Below are positions 1 through 10,634 of a stretch of DNA of 64,000 nt, in pieces. The translations under genes were made by a program, and so were the position numbers. Numbering within the stretch: position 1 is the stretch's first letter; each line of letters opens with the position of its first letter. The stretch covers positions 64,501 through 128,500 of the forward strand of contig OX155962.1 of NCBI GenBank assembly GCA_944548615.1. The letters run 5' to 3'. A model generated the notes under the pieces. The model made no database searches and was not told the origin of the DNA. It saw only the letters and a program-made list of their open reading frames with translations. The stretch comes from Micropterix aruncella. Taxonomy: Eukaryota > Arthropoda > Insecta > Lepidoptera > Micropterigidae.

Positions 1-191
1 AACTATTTTAAAGCCACACAATCAATAATTTATTTTGCAGATTATTTACTAAAATCACAGAAATGTACATATTTATATTAAATCAAGTACTCGTATTTAA
101 ATGTAAGCCTTTGAAATGCAATATGTTTTTTTAAAGTGTGAAAAATATATGAATAAAGAAATTACTCATAAAAAAATATAAGGATATATAT

Positions 192-1292
<1,101 letters not shown>

Positions 1293-1294
1293 TA

Positions 1295-2626
1295 GGGGAG
1301 AGTGGGGGGCATTGGGCAGTTGGAAGGCTTGCCCCCCCCCCCTAAAATATTACCACGCAAGTTTTAAAAATCTATAAATTTAGTACTTTGTTATACTCAT
1401 GTCGGCAGCACTAACAAACGTCAAATGGAACTGAATGAACGAGTAAGTAAAGGGTGCGGAAATAATGTACGATTTTAGTGCTCCAAAGTAAACTCTGGTA
1501 ATTTATATCTGTTTTGACTAGATACATATGTCTATTTCTAAAAATAGTATTATTCGAATGAAAGTAACGTGTTTAGGGTTGAATATAAGCCTTGCCTCAA
1601 TTACATCATCCTAACATAAAAATTATATATGTATTTATTTTGCCTGTGAGCCATGAGGGTGCCTTGGGCACTAAATTGGTAGGGAGGCTTGGGCATGCCC
1701 AAATCTCACTCTTGAAGTAGCTAGTATTTTTATGCATGTACCAATGATACCAAATATAACATAGGTACTCGTACATATAAGCCTACATCATATTTCATAC
1801 ACGCTTACGTGTCTTCATTGAGGGCGAAGATTATGTCGTAACATTAAAAAAAGTTTCGAAGAAGGCGACTATGCGGTAAAGATCTTGAGGTCTCCCAAAA
1901 ACATCATAATATTCTATTATGTCGGTCAGATTAAATTAATTAAAAACACAACTGCAACGGTGCCATCGAAGTTGTTACGATGTTTACGATGCCATCAAAG
2001 TTGAATAACACTTTTCATGTTCCGGAAATTGCAAATATGTGAATATAGCACTTAAAAACGAAACTCTATTTCCCCCATCTTCTCTAACGCAACCTTTAAA
2101 AATAGGATGTCAAAAAAATGTCATTGACCAATACATAATACTACCTAATTGAAAATAAAAAATAATACATTTTCTTTTCTATATAAAGTTTATTTGTCAC
2201 ATACATTTAGTTTTATCCTTAAGTATTAGTAAAATTATCTTTTTGCATTTATTAACTTATTTGTTTTGAAAATCTTTGATTGGCTATGCAGATAAAAGTA
2301 CTCTTTGTAATAATAAAATTGTTTGATATGAATTTATTGTGTTCTTAATTTATATTTGCATCATTTTCTGCCATCCTTTTGTCGTGCCCAATCCTCCCTA
2401 TAGGTATGCCCAATGGTCCCTCACGTTGGGAGGATTCCTCACTTTTCGCGAGGTTTTATTTTATATTTTTTTCTGAAATTGAAAACATTTCTGTTATTGT
2501 GAGAATGTATAAAAGAAGCCAGATGTATAAGCCATTGAAAAATAATTTAAACATGACGTCATTTTAATTATTAACGATTTGCTGAAGGGATTCCTGAAAA
2601 ATTGCCCAATGGTCCCCACTCTCCCC
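1295..2626. mobile_element. Non-autonomous TIR DNA transposon, 1.33 kb, TA target duplication
   Basis: The ends are inverted repeats: 1295-1318 reads GGGGAGAGTGGGGGGCATTG then GGCA, and the reverse complement of 2603-2626 matches at 22 of 24 positions. A TA lies directly outside each end (1293-1294, 2627-2628), fitting a TA target-site duplication. The motif TTGGGCA recurs inside near both ends in opposite orientation (about 1664, 1687, 2384, 2404), like subterminal transposase-binding repeats. No transposase frame is present; the longest ORF (2379-2567, plus) is 62 codons of unremarkable sequence. Superfamily is unassigned: a TA duplication fits Tc1/mariner-like groups, but the G-rich end is not diagnostic. 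Confidence 0.75.
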
Positions 2627-2628
2627 TA

Positions 2629-5233
2629 CCGCCTGCATTTACCTGAATCACATATTTAGAGGAGAGGCAAACTTTGGTTTTCATCGTAACTAGCATAATA
2701 CAACTATCTTGCTCGATAAATTATTGGTAAAACCTTCTTGCCAATATTACCCAAATATATTCACTTTAATTTAGGAATCTTCCGATCGTGCGGGATCTCA
2801 TTAAAAGTGGGAACTTGATGATAAAAGAGGACATGTTTTTCCCCGGGTATTATAAGGTGCTTAAACGTGTTCAGAGTTTTCCACAACTTTTTGCCGACTT
2901 TGCAGAATTGAAAACCTATTAAAAGTTGACAAACTCGCGCCAACTTTAGATACGCAGCGGTGAAATTGATGATAAAGAAATAATTAATACGCCCAAAGTC
3001 ATGGCGAACTTTATCAATTATATTTACTTATAGAGGGCCTCATTATCAGTTATTATTTTGGGAAATGGTCTATTTGTTGTTTCCGAAAACGCTTTACAAC
3101 TTTCAGGGAAGATATAATAAATACAAGAAAAAATCATTAATTCTTTCACATCTTCCTAGAGATATGGATAGAAGCTGAATGTGGGAGGAGAGTATAGTTA
3201 TATAATATAAGACTTTGCAAGAAGCGGTACGAGCTGCTGCCTAAGCCCCGGGTTGTATCTCTCGTGGCGGTCATTTATTATCCATCCTTTTAGCGGCCAG
3301 ATAATATGGCAGACTGTATGTATGCTCTGTGCGAGACATTATATCTGGAGCCTTCCTTTCCTTTCATGCTCGTATAAAGTATAACTACATATTATATACA
3401 GAGAAGCAACTTGTAAGGACTCAAATAAAATTCAGCTTGAATCACACGATTCAGGATACGTTATATTGGAAACAAGTATGTTTCGGTACAAATACTAATT
3501 CAAAGTCAAGAAAAAAATATACACAACGAATTTTCCTATAGGTAAGTAGTAACCAAACAAATTGATTCAAATTAACTTCACTTCCACATAAAAAAATAAT
3601 TTATTTGTTAACAGTATAGTGAAATTAACCTGTTAACCCCAACGTTTCCTCGGGTTACAATTGGTAAAGTCGAGGGAAATTTGTAAAGTTACAACGCAAC
3701 GTGAATTAACAGGGCAACTTTTACCCCATTTACTTATTTACAAAGAGGGCCAGAGCATGGTGTAAGTTTCGAGAGCGCCATATAACTTTACGAAACAAGA
3801 AAAGTCTCTACACGCTTATATAGTTAAATGTATATCTCTCGGCGTGAGGAGGGAATATTTTACTTTTAGCTACTAAACGTTCTTAACTTTTAGTTGCCTA
3901 GTCGAGTGTTTAAAAATCGCTGATGACTATTATTGTGTATAATAGAAAAAAAATAAAGGCAGAGTAGAAAATACTTTCTAAAATAAACAATCGAAATTTA
4001 AAGGGTATAGGAGAAAAACGTGCATTGTCAGTGAAACATTATTTTTCACAATCGCATTTTTAAAGTTAAACACCTTGTAGCTCCTTTTGTAATTATATTA
4101 TTGACAATATTTCCCAAACTGGTATTACCGAAACTAACTGTTTTATAAGAAATTATATTGAATTTATTTAAAAGTAAGTTTTTATTCACTAATCACAAAA
4201 AGATTAACTCAAACCCCTTTGCAATAGGGAAAAAACGTGCAATGTCCATGTTGTTGTTTAAAAAACATAGGTTGTCCACCAGTTCAAGAAATAAAGGATT
4301 CAAGATTTATGACAAAGTTGCAACTCACACATCATTACATTAATTAAGTTTACATTTTCGGTAAATTTGTATAATACTGTTGAGCTGATGGAGAGCATTT
4401 TATTTCAGTGATTGTAAGCCGTCGTACTATTCTTTTTTAAACGGTATACGCTCATCATACGCATCCGATGGGAATTCAAATTCCCCTTCAGGCAGTTTAT
4501 TGGTGAGCGAACGCGGGCGAATCAATTTTTTCTCAGTTGGTATTATAGTGTACAGAAAAAATCCTGGCTCATCGAGTCGTACTCGTACCTCCTTAACCGA
4601 TTGGATAGGGAAAGGGCTCTTTTTCAGATTTAACATTGCACGTTTCTTCCCTGTTTGAACGTATATCGCATGTTTCTTTATTTGAGCTAGATGACGTCAT
4701 ATTATTAGTTTATTTCCGTGTACAGCAAAATTTTAAAAAGGCGTTTTCACTATGTTAAGACCGTTTTTTCCGTGGATGTCAACGCGAACGCATACTCCAT
4801 TGCAAGACAAATACGATGGCATCACTGACTCATTTTTGAGGAAAAATTGTCATCGCACGTTCTTTTCGTGTACCTACCCTTCATTTTAGGTTGCAGATCG
4901 TCGACTATAATAAAGAGGGAGTCAATCATCTTCTTTCTTTAGTGATGGTTTGCATGTATCCGGTGGAGCCATTGTTCTGACTGGGTATAGTATAATAATT
5001 AGATGGGACAGTGGGACGGTTCGGCGCCACATCGGTCGTTAGCCGAGTCTGCGCTGCGGCAATGTTCATTTCCGCACTATTCAACCGCGACGTCGAAAGA
5101 GAGCCAGAAGGGTGACCGTAACAAAACTTAAAGCTACTCCCATCTCTTATTGCGTAAACACTACGATCACTAATCTTCTCAAGTCGATGTTTTGAAAGAT
5201 ATTGTTTTTTAAAGTTTTGTCATAAAATAATGA
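2629..5233. other. No gene recognised; contains a fourfold repeated motif
   Basis: Mostly AT-rich unassigned DNA; ORFs are 60-70 codons and match nothing known. A GC-richer patch lies at 5010-5120. The only structure I see is the repeated motif described at 4013-4867. Confidence 0.5.
4013..4867. repeat. Four copies of a GAAAAACGTGCAATGTC-like motif in inverted arrangement
   Basis: Similar ~18-base motifs lie at 4013-4030 and 4229-4246 (plus orientation) and at 4632-4650 and 4849-4867 (minus orientation). The plus, plus, minus, minus order is what terminal plus subterminal repeats of a small non-autonomous DNA element would give. Ends and target duplication could not be fixed, so the element itself is an inference. 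Confidence 0.35.
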
Positions 5234-7108
5234 TCAATTAGGAGCAAGGAGGACTACTACCGGAAAAAAATTGAGACGGATAACTTTAATTTAAAGACTG
5301 TTTGGAGGGTAGTTAATGAAATTAGTAATAGTCGTGGTAGGGCGACAAGCAGTGTACAGGAACTCCAGATTGGCAGGCAACTAATTAAAAACAAGAGCGA
5401 CGTTACTCAACATTTCAATAGATACTTCACTAATGTTGGAGTAAATCTGGCCAATGCCTTCAATCAAACTTCCACAACGATTAACGCAACTGAAGACGAT
5501 TTTACTTTGCCTAATATTGAAAGGAAGTTTAAATTTACCCATGTTTACGAAGATGACATTCTTAAGACAATCAGATTGCTAAAAAGCGATTCCGCCCCAG
5601 GTTTAGATGGTATCAGTGTAGGTACTCTGAAGTTCATTGCTAAATTCATAGCCAAACCTTTGGTGTATATTACCAACCTCACTTTAGACAAGGGAAAATT
5701 TCCTGAAGTATTTAAGACAGCCAATGTGACACCGATCTTTAAGGAAGGTGACAAACGTGACCCTAAAAACTATCGTCCGATTTCAGTAATAAATACAATA
5801 AGCAAAATACTAGAAAAACTAACCGCAAAAAAACTAACGACTTACTTACAGACACATGATCTATTGTCAGACGGACAGTATGGCTTTAGGCCGGGTCGAG
5901 GAACTGCCGATGCAATTCTTGAATTAACTAAATGTATAACAGAAAACCTCGATAGAAACAAACATTGCATTGGTATTTTTCTCGACTTGGCTAAAGCTTT
6001 CGACACAGTACCTCACGATAGACTAATCATGAAACTTGAGAAACTCGGAGTTTTCGACGTAGAGTTGGACTGGTTTCGTAGCTATATAACTGGACGCACG
6101 CAGCAAGTTAACATTTACAGGGAGACAAGTGAATCCCTGCCGTGTTCCTATGGGGTCCCACAGGGCAGCACACTGGGCCCAATACTCTTCTTAGTGTACA
6201 TAAATGACCTATGCCAGCATCAGGTTCAGGGCTCCGTACTGTCCTACGCCGACGACACTGTGTTGCTATTCTACGGCGACAAATGGACGTCTTCGTTTGA
6301 CAGGGCGACTGCGGGACTGAAGCTGGCTAAACGATGGCTTGACAATAATCTTTGGACGCTAAACGTGTACAAGACTAATTATATGACCTTTAGCATCGAC
6401 AATAGACATCATCCCAATACTAACCATCATATTACGTTACATAAATGCGACTACATGAACTGTACATGTTTACCACTTGAACGCACGAACACAATAAAAT
6501 ATCTAGGAATAGTCATTGACCAAAATCTAAAATGGACACAACACATTGAGGCTACGACTAAACGGACTAGCAAGTTGATTTATATATTTAAAAATATAAG
6601 AAGCATACTCAACATTAACCTACTACGGACTGTTTACTATGCACTGGCGCAGACTCTACTTACATACGGACAAATCGGTTGGGGCGGTATGGCAAGAACA
6701 AATCTTGACCCACTGGTCAAAGCGCAAAAGGCTTTGCTCAGAGTCATTAACAAGAAGCCATATCGCTCCCCGTCAGACGACCTATATACAGACTTTAAAG
6801 TACTTGACGTACGCCAACTATACATACGCGCTGTTCTGGTGCGCTATCGGAGGGACCTCATGAAGAACACGGATAAAGACAAACCAGAGCACAAACACAA
6901 CACTAGACACAAAGACAAACAGATTCAACCAAAAATGAGGACTGTATACGGACAACGACACTACGCATATCTCGGACCTAAACTCTATAATATATTTAAC
7001 TCGTACACAGGACAGATCTTAAACATAACCGACAACCAGTTCAAGAGACGGGTGTCTCATTGGCTCTCAAATTATACTAGAGATGAATGCGAAAGTATGA
7101 TATATTAA
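5234..7108 (+). CDS. Reverse transcriptase of a CR1/Jockey-group non-LTR retrotransposon (5' truncated)
   Basis: The frame opens after a TGA at 5231-5233 and runs 624 codons without a break; there is no natural start, so this is the C-terminal part of ORF2. RT motifs in order: KTANVTPIFKEGDKRDPKNYRP and following (fingers), GQYGFRPGRGTADAI, FLDLAKAFDTVPHD with the first catalytic Asp at 5984-5986, VPQGSTLGPILFLVYINDL, the YADD active site at 6245-6256, and KYLGIVIDQNLKW. The C-terminal part (YYALAQTLLTYGQIGWGG, then a basic stretch) is typical of the Daphne/CR1/L2 assemblage and recurs in degraded form at 33, 50 and 57 kb. The family copies element RNA into DNA at a nick in the nucleus. No RNase H follows. 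All visible RT catalytic residues are intact, so the copy is young or recently truncated. Clade is from memory of motif style. Confidence 0.9.
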   Translation, partial: SIRSKEDYYRKKIETDNFNLKTVWRVVNEISNSRGRATSSVQELQIGRQLIKNKSDVTQHFNRYFTNVGVNLANAFNQTSTTINATEDDFTLPNIERKFKFTHVYEDDILKTIRLLKSDSAPGLDGISVGTLKFIAKFIAKPLVYITNLTLDKGKFPEVFKTANVTPIFKEGDKRDPKNYRPISVINTISKILEKLTAKKLTTYLQTHDLLSDGQYGFRPGRGTADAILELTKCITENLDRNKHCIGIFLDLAKAFDTVPHDRLIMKLEKLGVFDVELDWFRSYITGRTQQVNIYRETSESLPCSYGVPQGSTLGPILFLVYINDLCQHQVQGSVLSYADDTVLLFYGDKWTSSFDRATAGLKLAKRWLDNNLWTLNVYKTNYMTFSIDNRHHPNTNHHITLHKCDYMNCTCLPLERTNTIKYLGIVIDQNLKWTQHIEATTKRTSKLIYIFKNIRSILNINLLRTVYYALAQTLLTYGQIGWGGMARTNLDPLVKAQKALLRVINKKPYRSPSDDLYTDFKVLDVRQLYIRAVLVRYRRDLMKNTDKDKPEHKHNTRHKDKQIQPKMRTVYGQRHYAYLGPKLYNIFNSYTGQILNITDNQFKRRVSHWLSNYTRDECESMIY

Positions 7109-7804
7109 AATATTTTATTTCTAACCACAAATTATAGGATATATAGATGTAAATTATGGATATGTATACAGATATACAGATTATAATATGTTATATTTTA
7201 TTATGTTATACTATATCTTCTTATATATAAAAATGAATCGCCGTGCGTTAGTCTCGCAGGATCTCGGAAATGACACGACCGATTTGAATTATATTTCTTT
7301 TATTTTGTTTGGCTCGATTCAGGGGTGGTTTACGAAAAAAAATATTTAGAAAAAACCCAAAGGAACAGCTAAAAAATCGAAAAAATCGAAATTAGTACTT
7401 CTAGGGATGGCCACTTCGTATTTCTGTCAATAGATGGCGCTCTCTATATTTTCTAACAATAGATTTTATTGTTTGACAGCTACGCCATTCATAATTCATT
7501 CCGCGCGACTGTGTGAAATTGTTATTACATTTGTGAAATTGTTATTACATTACGTCGTTTTTTCTTTTAAAAAAGGTAGTGGGATTAGAGAATAGATTTG
7601 TTTCAAGCGAATTTAATTGCATTTTGCAAAAAATCACTTTGATCAGCCATTATATAAAGGTACCTAAATAGACTTTGCAGGCTTATACATAACTACAAAT
7701 TTGGCCTTAGTCTGAGGATTTCAATATTGTTAAGTTCTCAAGGAATGTTCGACAGATTTGAGTGACTGAAAACAATTCCGTGTCTTTTTACAGTGTTTAT
7801 TATA

Positions 7805-8189
7805 ATGCCGAGGAGAATAGGTAACATAGGTCGTCGAAGTCAGTCAAATGCGCGGCGATCTACTTCACGTGCAAGCCTCACTGATGACCAGCGAGCGACG
7901 GATAATGAAAATAGTCGTATTGGCATTGTCCGAATTATGTTTGAGAGCGACTGAAAATGAACGACAAGCGAATACATTGAGAATGCAACAATTTCGTGCA
8001 CAACATACACAACGCCAGCAATCACGACAAAATCAACATGACCGATTGCGCCGTCGCAGTGTTCCTGTCAACCTGGAACAAACGGCATTCCATTACTTTC
8101 ACCTTCCCTTCTCCGACAGACTTACTACTTCGTACATCATCCCTCAAACAGTTTTGATGAAAAAACCAGTAGGGCAGTCCCCACCCTAA
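7805..8189 (+). pseudogene. Helitron Rep N-terminal fragment, frameshifted
   Basis: Starts MPRRIGNIGRRSQSNARR, the characteristic opening of lepidopteran Helitron Rep/helicase proteins. An extra T near 7920 relative to copy 2 throws the frame out, and the rest (ALSELCLRATENERQANT onwards, to FHYFHLPFSD) continues in another frame ending at 8189. The rolling-circle HUH nuclease and helicase domains that should follow are absent, so even without the frameshift it could not drive transposition. It is Arg/Gln rich, as is normal for this N-terminal region. Confidence 0.85.
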
Positions 8190-8209
8190 ACAATGTAGTA
8201 TTTTCTGAC

Positions 8210-8330
8210 CTTATATTGTACCGTTCCCCTGGCTTGGACATCATATTTACAGACGGCTCTAAGGCAGAGGTTAGAAGTTGTGTGGGCGTGGGAATTTTCT
8301 ACCACAACTGTAGAGTTGTCATGTTGTGGA
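8210..8330 (+). pseudogene. Captured fragment resembling retrotransposon RNase H
   Basis: A short frame directly after the Rep fragment reads GLDIIFTDGSKAEVRSCVGV then GIFY, resembling the first strand and catalytic Asp (TDGSK) of RNase H domains of I/R1-type non-LTR elements. Only the first strands are present and the downstream sequence is AT-rich and unrelated. The same join occurs in copy 2, so it predates the duplication. The identity rests on one motif. Confidence 0.5.
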
Positions 8331-8632
8331 TTTATATTACTAAGTTTACCTTATGCACACATTTTATATTATTTGATTTTGTTTGTATTTCTTTTGATAA
8401 ATTATTGACCTATTTATCCCTTGCAATATGCTATGATAACCGTGTTAGTCCGTTCTACAATATTTCTCATTTTTGCTTTCATGAGTGTGATTCTTGATTT
8501 CTTTCTCATCTTTGCTATGGTGTGAATTTGAAATTTTAACATCTTAGTCTGCTGTGAACATGCCCTTCAAATGATAAAGCTCTTATCGTTTTCCTGTCAG
8601 GCCCTATAGATCGTAGACCACAGCCGATTTAT

Positions 8633-9170
8633 TTTTAACCGACTTAAAAAAAAGGAGGAGGTTATAAATTCGATCGTATTTTTCTTTAAATGTTTGTTAC
8701 CTCAGGAATCCGTCATTTATGAATTGCTTTGGAAAATTCTTTTTATTTGAAAGGATGTACTTCCAGATTCGTCACATCTTTATCAAAATTTTGTTCTGAT
8801 GATGTGATCCATGAGGAATTGAAGGAACTCCTCAAATATAAACATATGAAGTTGAAAATTTACATGTTGGTTCAGCTCCGATGACAATGCATTTTATATA
8901 GGAAGCATGCCCTGATTCTATACCCAGGATTAGCTCCCGACGAGGGGACTCCTCAGCGGTCAACAGCACAGTCACGAAATTTTGTATATGCATTCAATTA
9001 TGACAGCCCGATCTAAGTTTCATCAAGGCAGGACTGCGGCACCCAGGGTTGGCTTTCAACGAGGGAACTCCTCAACGGTCAACAGTACAGACACGAAATT
9101 TTGTATACGCATTAAATTATGATAGCCTGTTCTACGTTTCACCATGACATGGCTGCTGCACTTATAATAA
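8633..9170 (+). repeat. Common lepidopteran repeat block carried inside the Helitron
   Basis: Begins ttaaccgacttaaaaaaaag gaggaggtt and continues with ttgttacctcaggaatccg and gatgtgatccatgagg. I recognise this wording from many moth and butterfly intergenic sequences. Inside it two ~65-base stretches starting near 8941 and 9061 (cgacgaggggactcctcagc / aacgagggaactcctcaacg) are repeated in tandem. No coding potential is visible. Confidence 0.6.
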
Positions 9171-9789
9171 AAAAAAACCTCGGTTATTTTTGTTAACATT
9201 TTGTTTATTACCTGCAACTTTGCATTACAAAGATCTTAGGGGCTAATTTTCTTGACAAAAAATACGCTTTCTTTGATATGAAATATGGTCGTAGCTATAC
9301 CGTACCACCCACGCTATACTTAATCCGTTTTCACCGTAAGCATGGAATCGTCCATCGATTAAGACTTCTCCTCCGAAGAACAAATATGAGGGGCTAAACG
9401 TCGCCGTCATAACGGTTGTGTTCAAGGCATGTTATACAAGTGGTACCTACTTTTAATTCCTTCCATGACCTGATTTTTTCGCTTACTGTCCTTTACACTT
9501 TTTTTCGCGTGTCCTTTCAGCAGTTTCATGTATACCACCTACGGTCTTTTTTCCATAATGTTTTATTCTATCTGACTTCTTATATCTTATATATAAAAAT
9601 GAATCGCCGTGCGTTAGTCTCGCAAGATCTCGAAAATGACTCGACCGATTTGAATGATTATTTTTTTGTTTTGTTTGCCTTGATTCAGGGGTAGTTTACA
9701 AAAAAAATATTTAGGAAAAATTAAAAGAAACAACTGAACATCGAAAAAATCGAAATTGGTCTTTTTGGGAAATAAGCCCCTTTCAATAG

Positions 9790-10095
9790 ATGGCGTTCGC
9801 GGCGATCCTATTGTTTGCTGCGTCATCCATAACTGTTATTCAATCCGTGCGATTGTGTAAAATTTCAAAAAGTCTAAAAGTCAAAAAAGTCAAAAGAGTC
9901 AAAAAAGTAAAAAAATTCAAAAAGTTGCAAAAAGTCGAAAACGTAGAAAAAGTCGACAAAGTCGGAATAGTCGGAAAAGTCCAAAGAGTCGAAAAAGTCA
10001 AAAAAGTCGAAAAAATCAAGAAAGTCGAAAAATGCAAAAAAGTCGGAAAAGTCGAAAAAGCAATAATATTTTATCATGTAAATCAAATACATTGA
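9790..10095 (+). CDS. Doubtful 101-codon ORF of K-K-V repeats inside the Helitron
   Basis: Starts MAFAAILLFAASSITVIQS, which looks like a signal peptide, followed by about 20 K-x-V triplets (KVKKVKRVKKVKK and so on). The frame stays open because a 9-base minisatellite has no stops in this phase; an antisense frame is open for the same reason. The second copy (28564-28869) is also open, but the two copies are too alike for that to count as selection. Probably not a real gene. Confidence 0.15.
   Translation: MAFAAILLFAASSITVIQSVRLCKISKSLKVKKVKRVKKVKKFKKLQKVENVEKVDKVGIVGKVQRVEKVKKVEKIKKVEKCKKVGKVEKAIIFYHVNQIH
9864..10058. repeat. 9-bp minisatellite (consensus AAAAAAGTC / GAAAAAGTC)
   Basis: About 21 imperfect tandem units of a 9-base motif ending in AGTC. 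Present at the same place in the second Helitron copy (28639-28833) with a few substitutions and no gross length change. Confidence 0.9.
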
Positions 10096-10278
10096 ATTTA
10101 TTTTTATTATAAAACGATTTTCATTTAATCACCGAACGAAACTCAAACCGTACACGATTCGGCCATATTATAGATTTCAATGAATTGGATTTGGAAGGTT
10201 GATTAGAATCAATAAACGCTTATGAAGAGTTACAAACAAATCAATTTTAGGTGGTACGAAGTTCACCGGGTCATCAAG

Positions 10279-10634
10279 TTATATATAAATATGCTACATT
10301 ATTTTATATGTTATAACATATGATATTATGTATATTATATTGTAATATGTTATATTATATTATGCTAAATTATATTACGTATTGTTTTTTTTAAGACGGA
10401 AGAAGGACAGCAGGCAAGGCTACAGGCTCAGCAAATAATACCACAGAACTATGTATCCATCACCCCAACACAGGCGTATACCTAGTGGGGTGATGTAATC
10501 CTGACCAGTTAATGCCCTTTCGCGATTTTCTTCATATGTATTCTTTTAAAATGTGTTAAAAAAATGAACGCAATCTTTTTATGTAGCTATAAAAAATAGG
10601 ATAAATAAATAAAATAAAATAAAATAAATAAAAT
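10279..10634 (+). other. 3' UTR of the non-LTR element with terminal hairpin and tail
   Basis: AT-rich to about 10380, then a more complex region. A perfect 9-bp stem, ATCACCCCA (10459-10467) with TGGGGTGAT (10486-10494), encloses an inner AGG/CCT pair. Downstream is an A/T-rich tail (10600-10634) of AAATA-type units. Similar hairpins precede the tails of the related elements at 32977-33012 (minus), 52268-52300 (minus) and 58240-58272 (plus). Confidence 0.65.

Larger units (their letters stand above)
7216..10278 (+). mobile_element. Composite Helitron, copy 1 (3.06 kb)
   Basis: The 5' end is TC followed by TTATATATAAAAATGAATCG, typical of insect Helitrons, and sits after an A. The 3' end is GGTGGTACGAAGTTCACC (short hairpin) followed by GGGTCATCAAG and a host T, so the usual CTAG is CAAG here. 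There are no terminal inverted repeats or target duplication, as expected. Contents in order: Rep N-terminus (frameshifted), a piece of retrotransposon RNase H, a common lepidopteran repeat block, a second Helitron 5' end at 9585, a 9-bp minisatellite, and the 3' end. A near-identical copy is at 22347-29052. It is inserted in the 3' UTR of the non-LTR element. Confidence 0.85.
9585..10278 (+). mobile_element. Inner non-autonomous Helitron unit, copy 1 (694 bp)
   Basis: A second TC + TTATATATAAAAATGAATCG terminus starts here, preceded by A, and the unit uses the same 3' end as the outer element. Its first ~250 bases are homologous to the outer 5' end (7216 onward) but diverged, so it is a related subfamily rather than a tandem duplicate. 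It carries the 9-bp minisatellite. The matching unit at 28360-29052 is nearly identical, with an intact CTAG. Confidence 0.8.
5234..10634 (+). mobile_element. 5'-truncated CR1/Daphne-like non-LTR retrotransposon, interrupted by a Helitron
   Basis: The element begins inside its coding region near 5234, so endonuclease and ORF1 are missing, as is common after incomplete target-primed reverse transcription. RT ends at 7108. A short AT-rich 3' UTR (7109-7215) is broken by Helitron copy 1 (7216-10278) and appears to resume at 10279. It contains a 9-bp-stem hairpin (10459-10494) and ends in an A/T-rich AAATA-type tail at 10600-10634. Joining the two UTR halves is inference. Support comes from the same AT-rich character on both sides of the insertion and from a similar hairpin and tail downstream of related RT fragments at 33 kb and 57 kb. 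Confidence 0.7.

Noticed and set aside
5545..5754. Antisense and alternative-frame ORFs within the RT, the ~890-aa gene and the gypsy pol
   Set aside because: They overlap well supported coding frames and contain no motifs.
9864..10058. CRISPR-like array
   Set aside because: Units are 9 bases and contiguous with no spacers, and the genome is eukaryotic.
9840..10092. Minus-strand Phe/Thr/Ser and Asp/Phe-rich frames through the Helitron minisatellite
   Set aside because: By-products of the 9-bp repeat, open in several phases at once.
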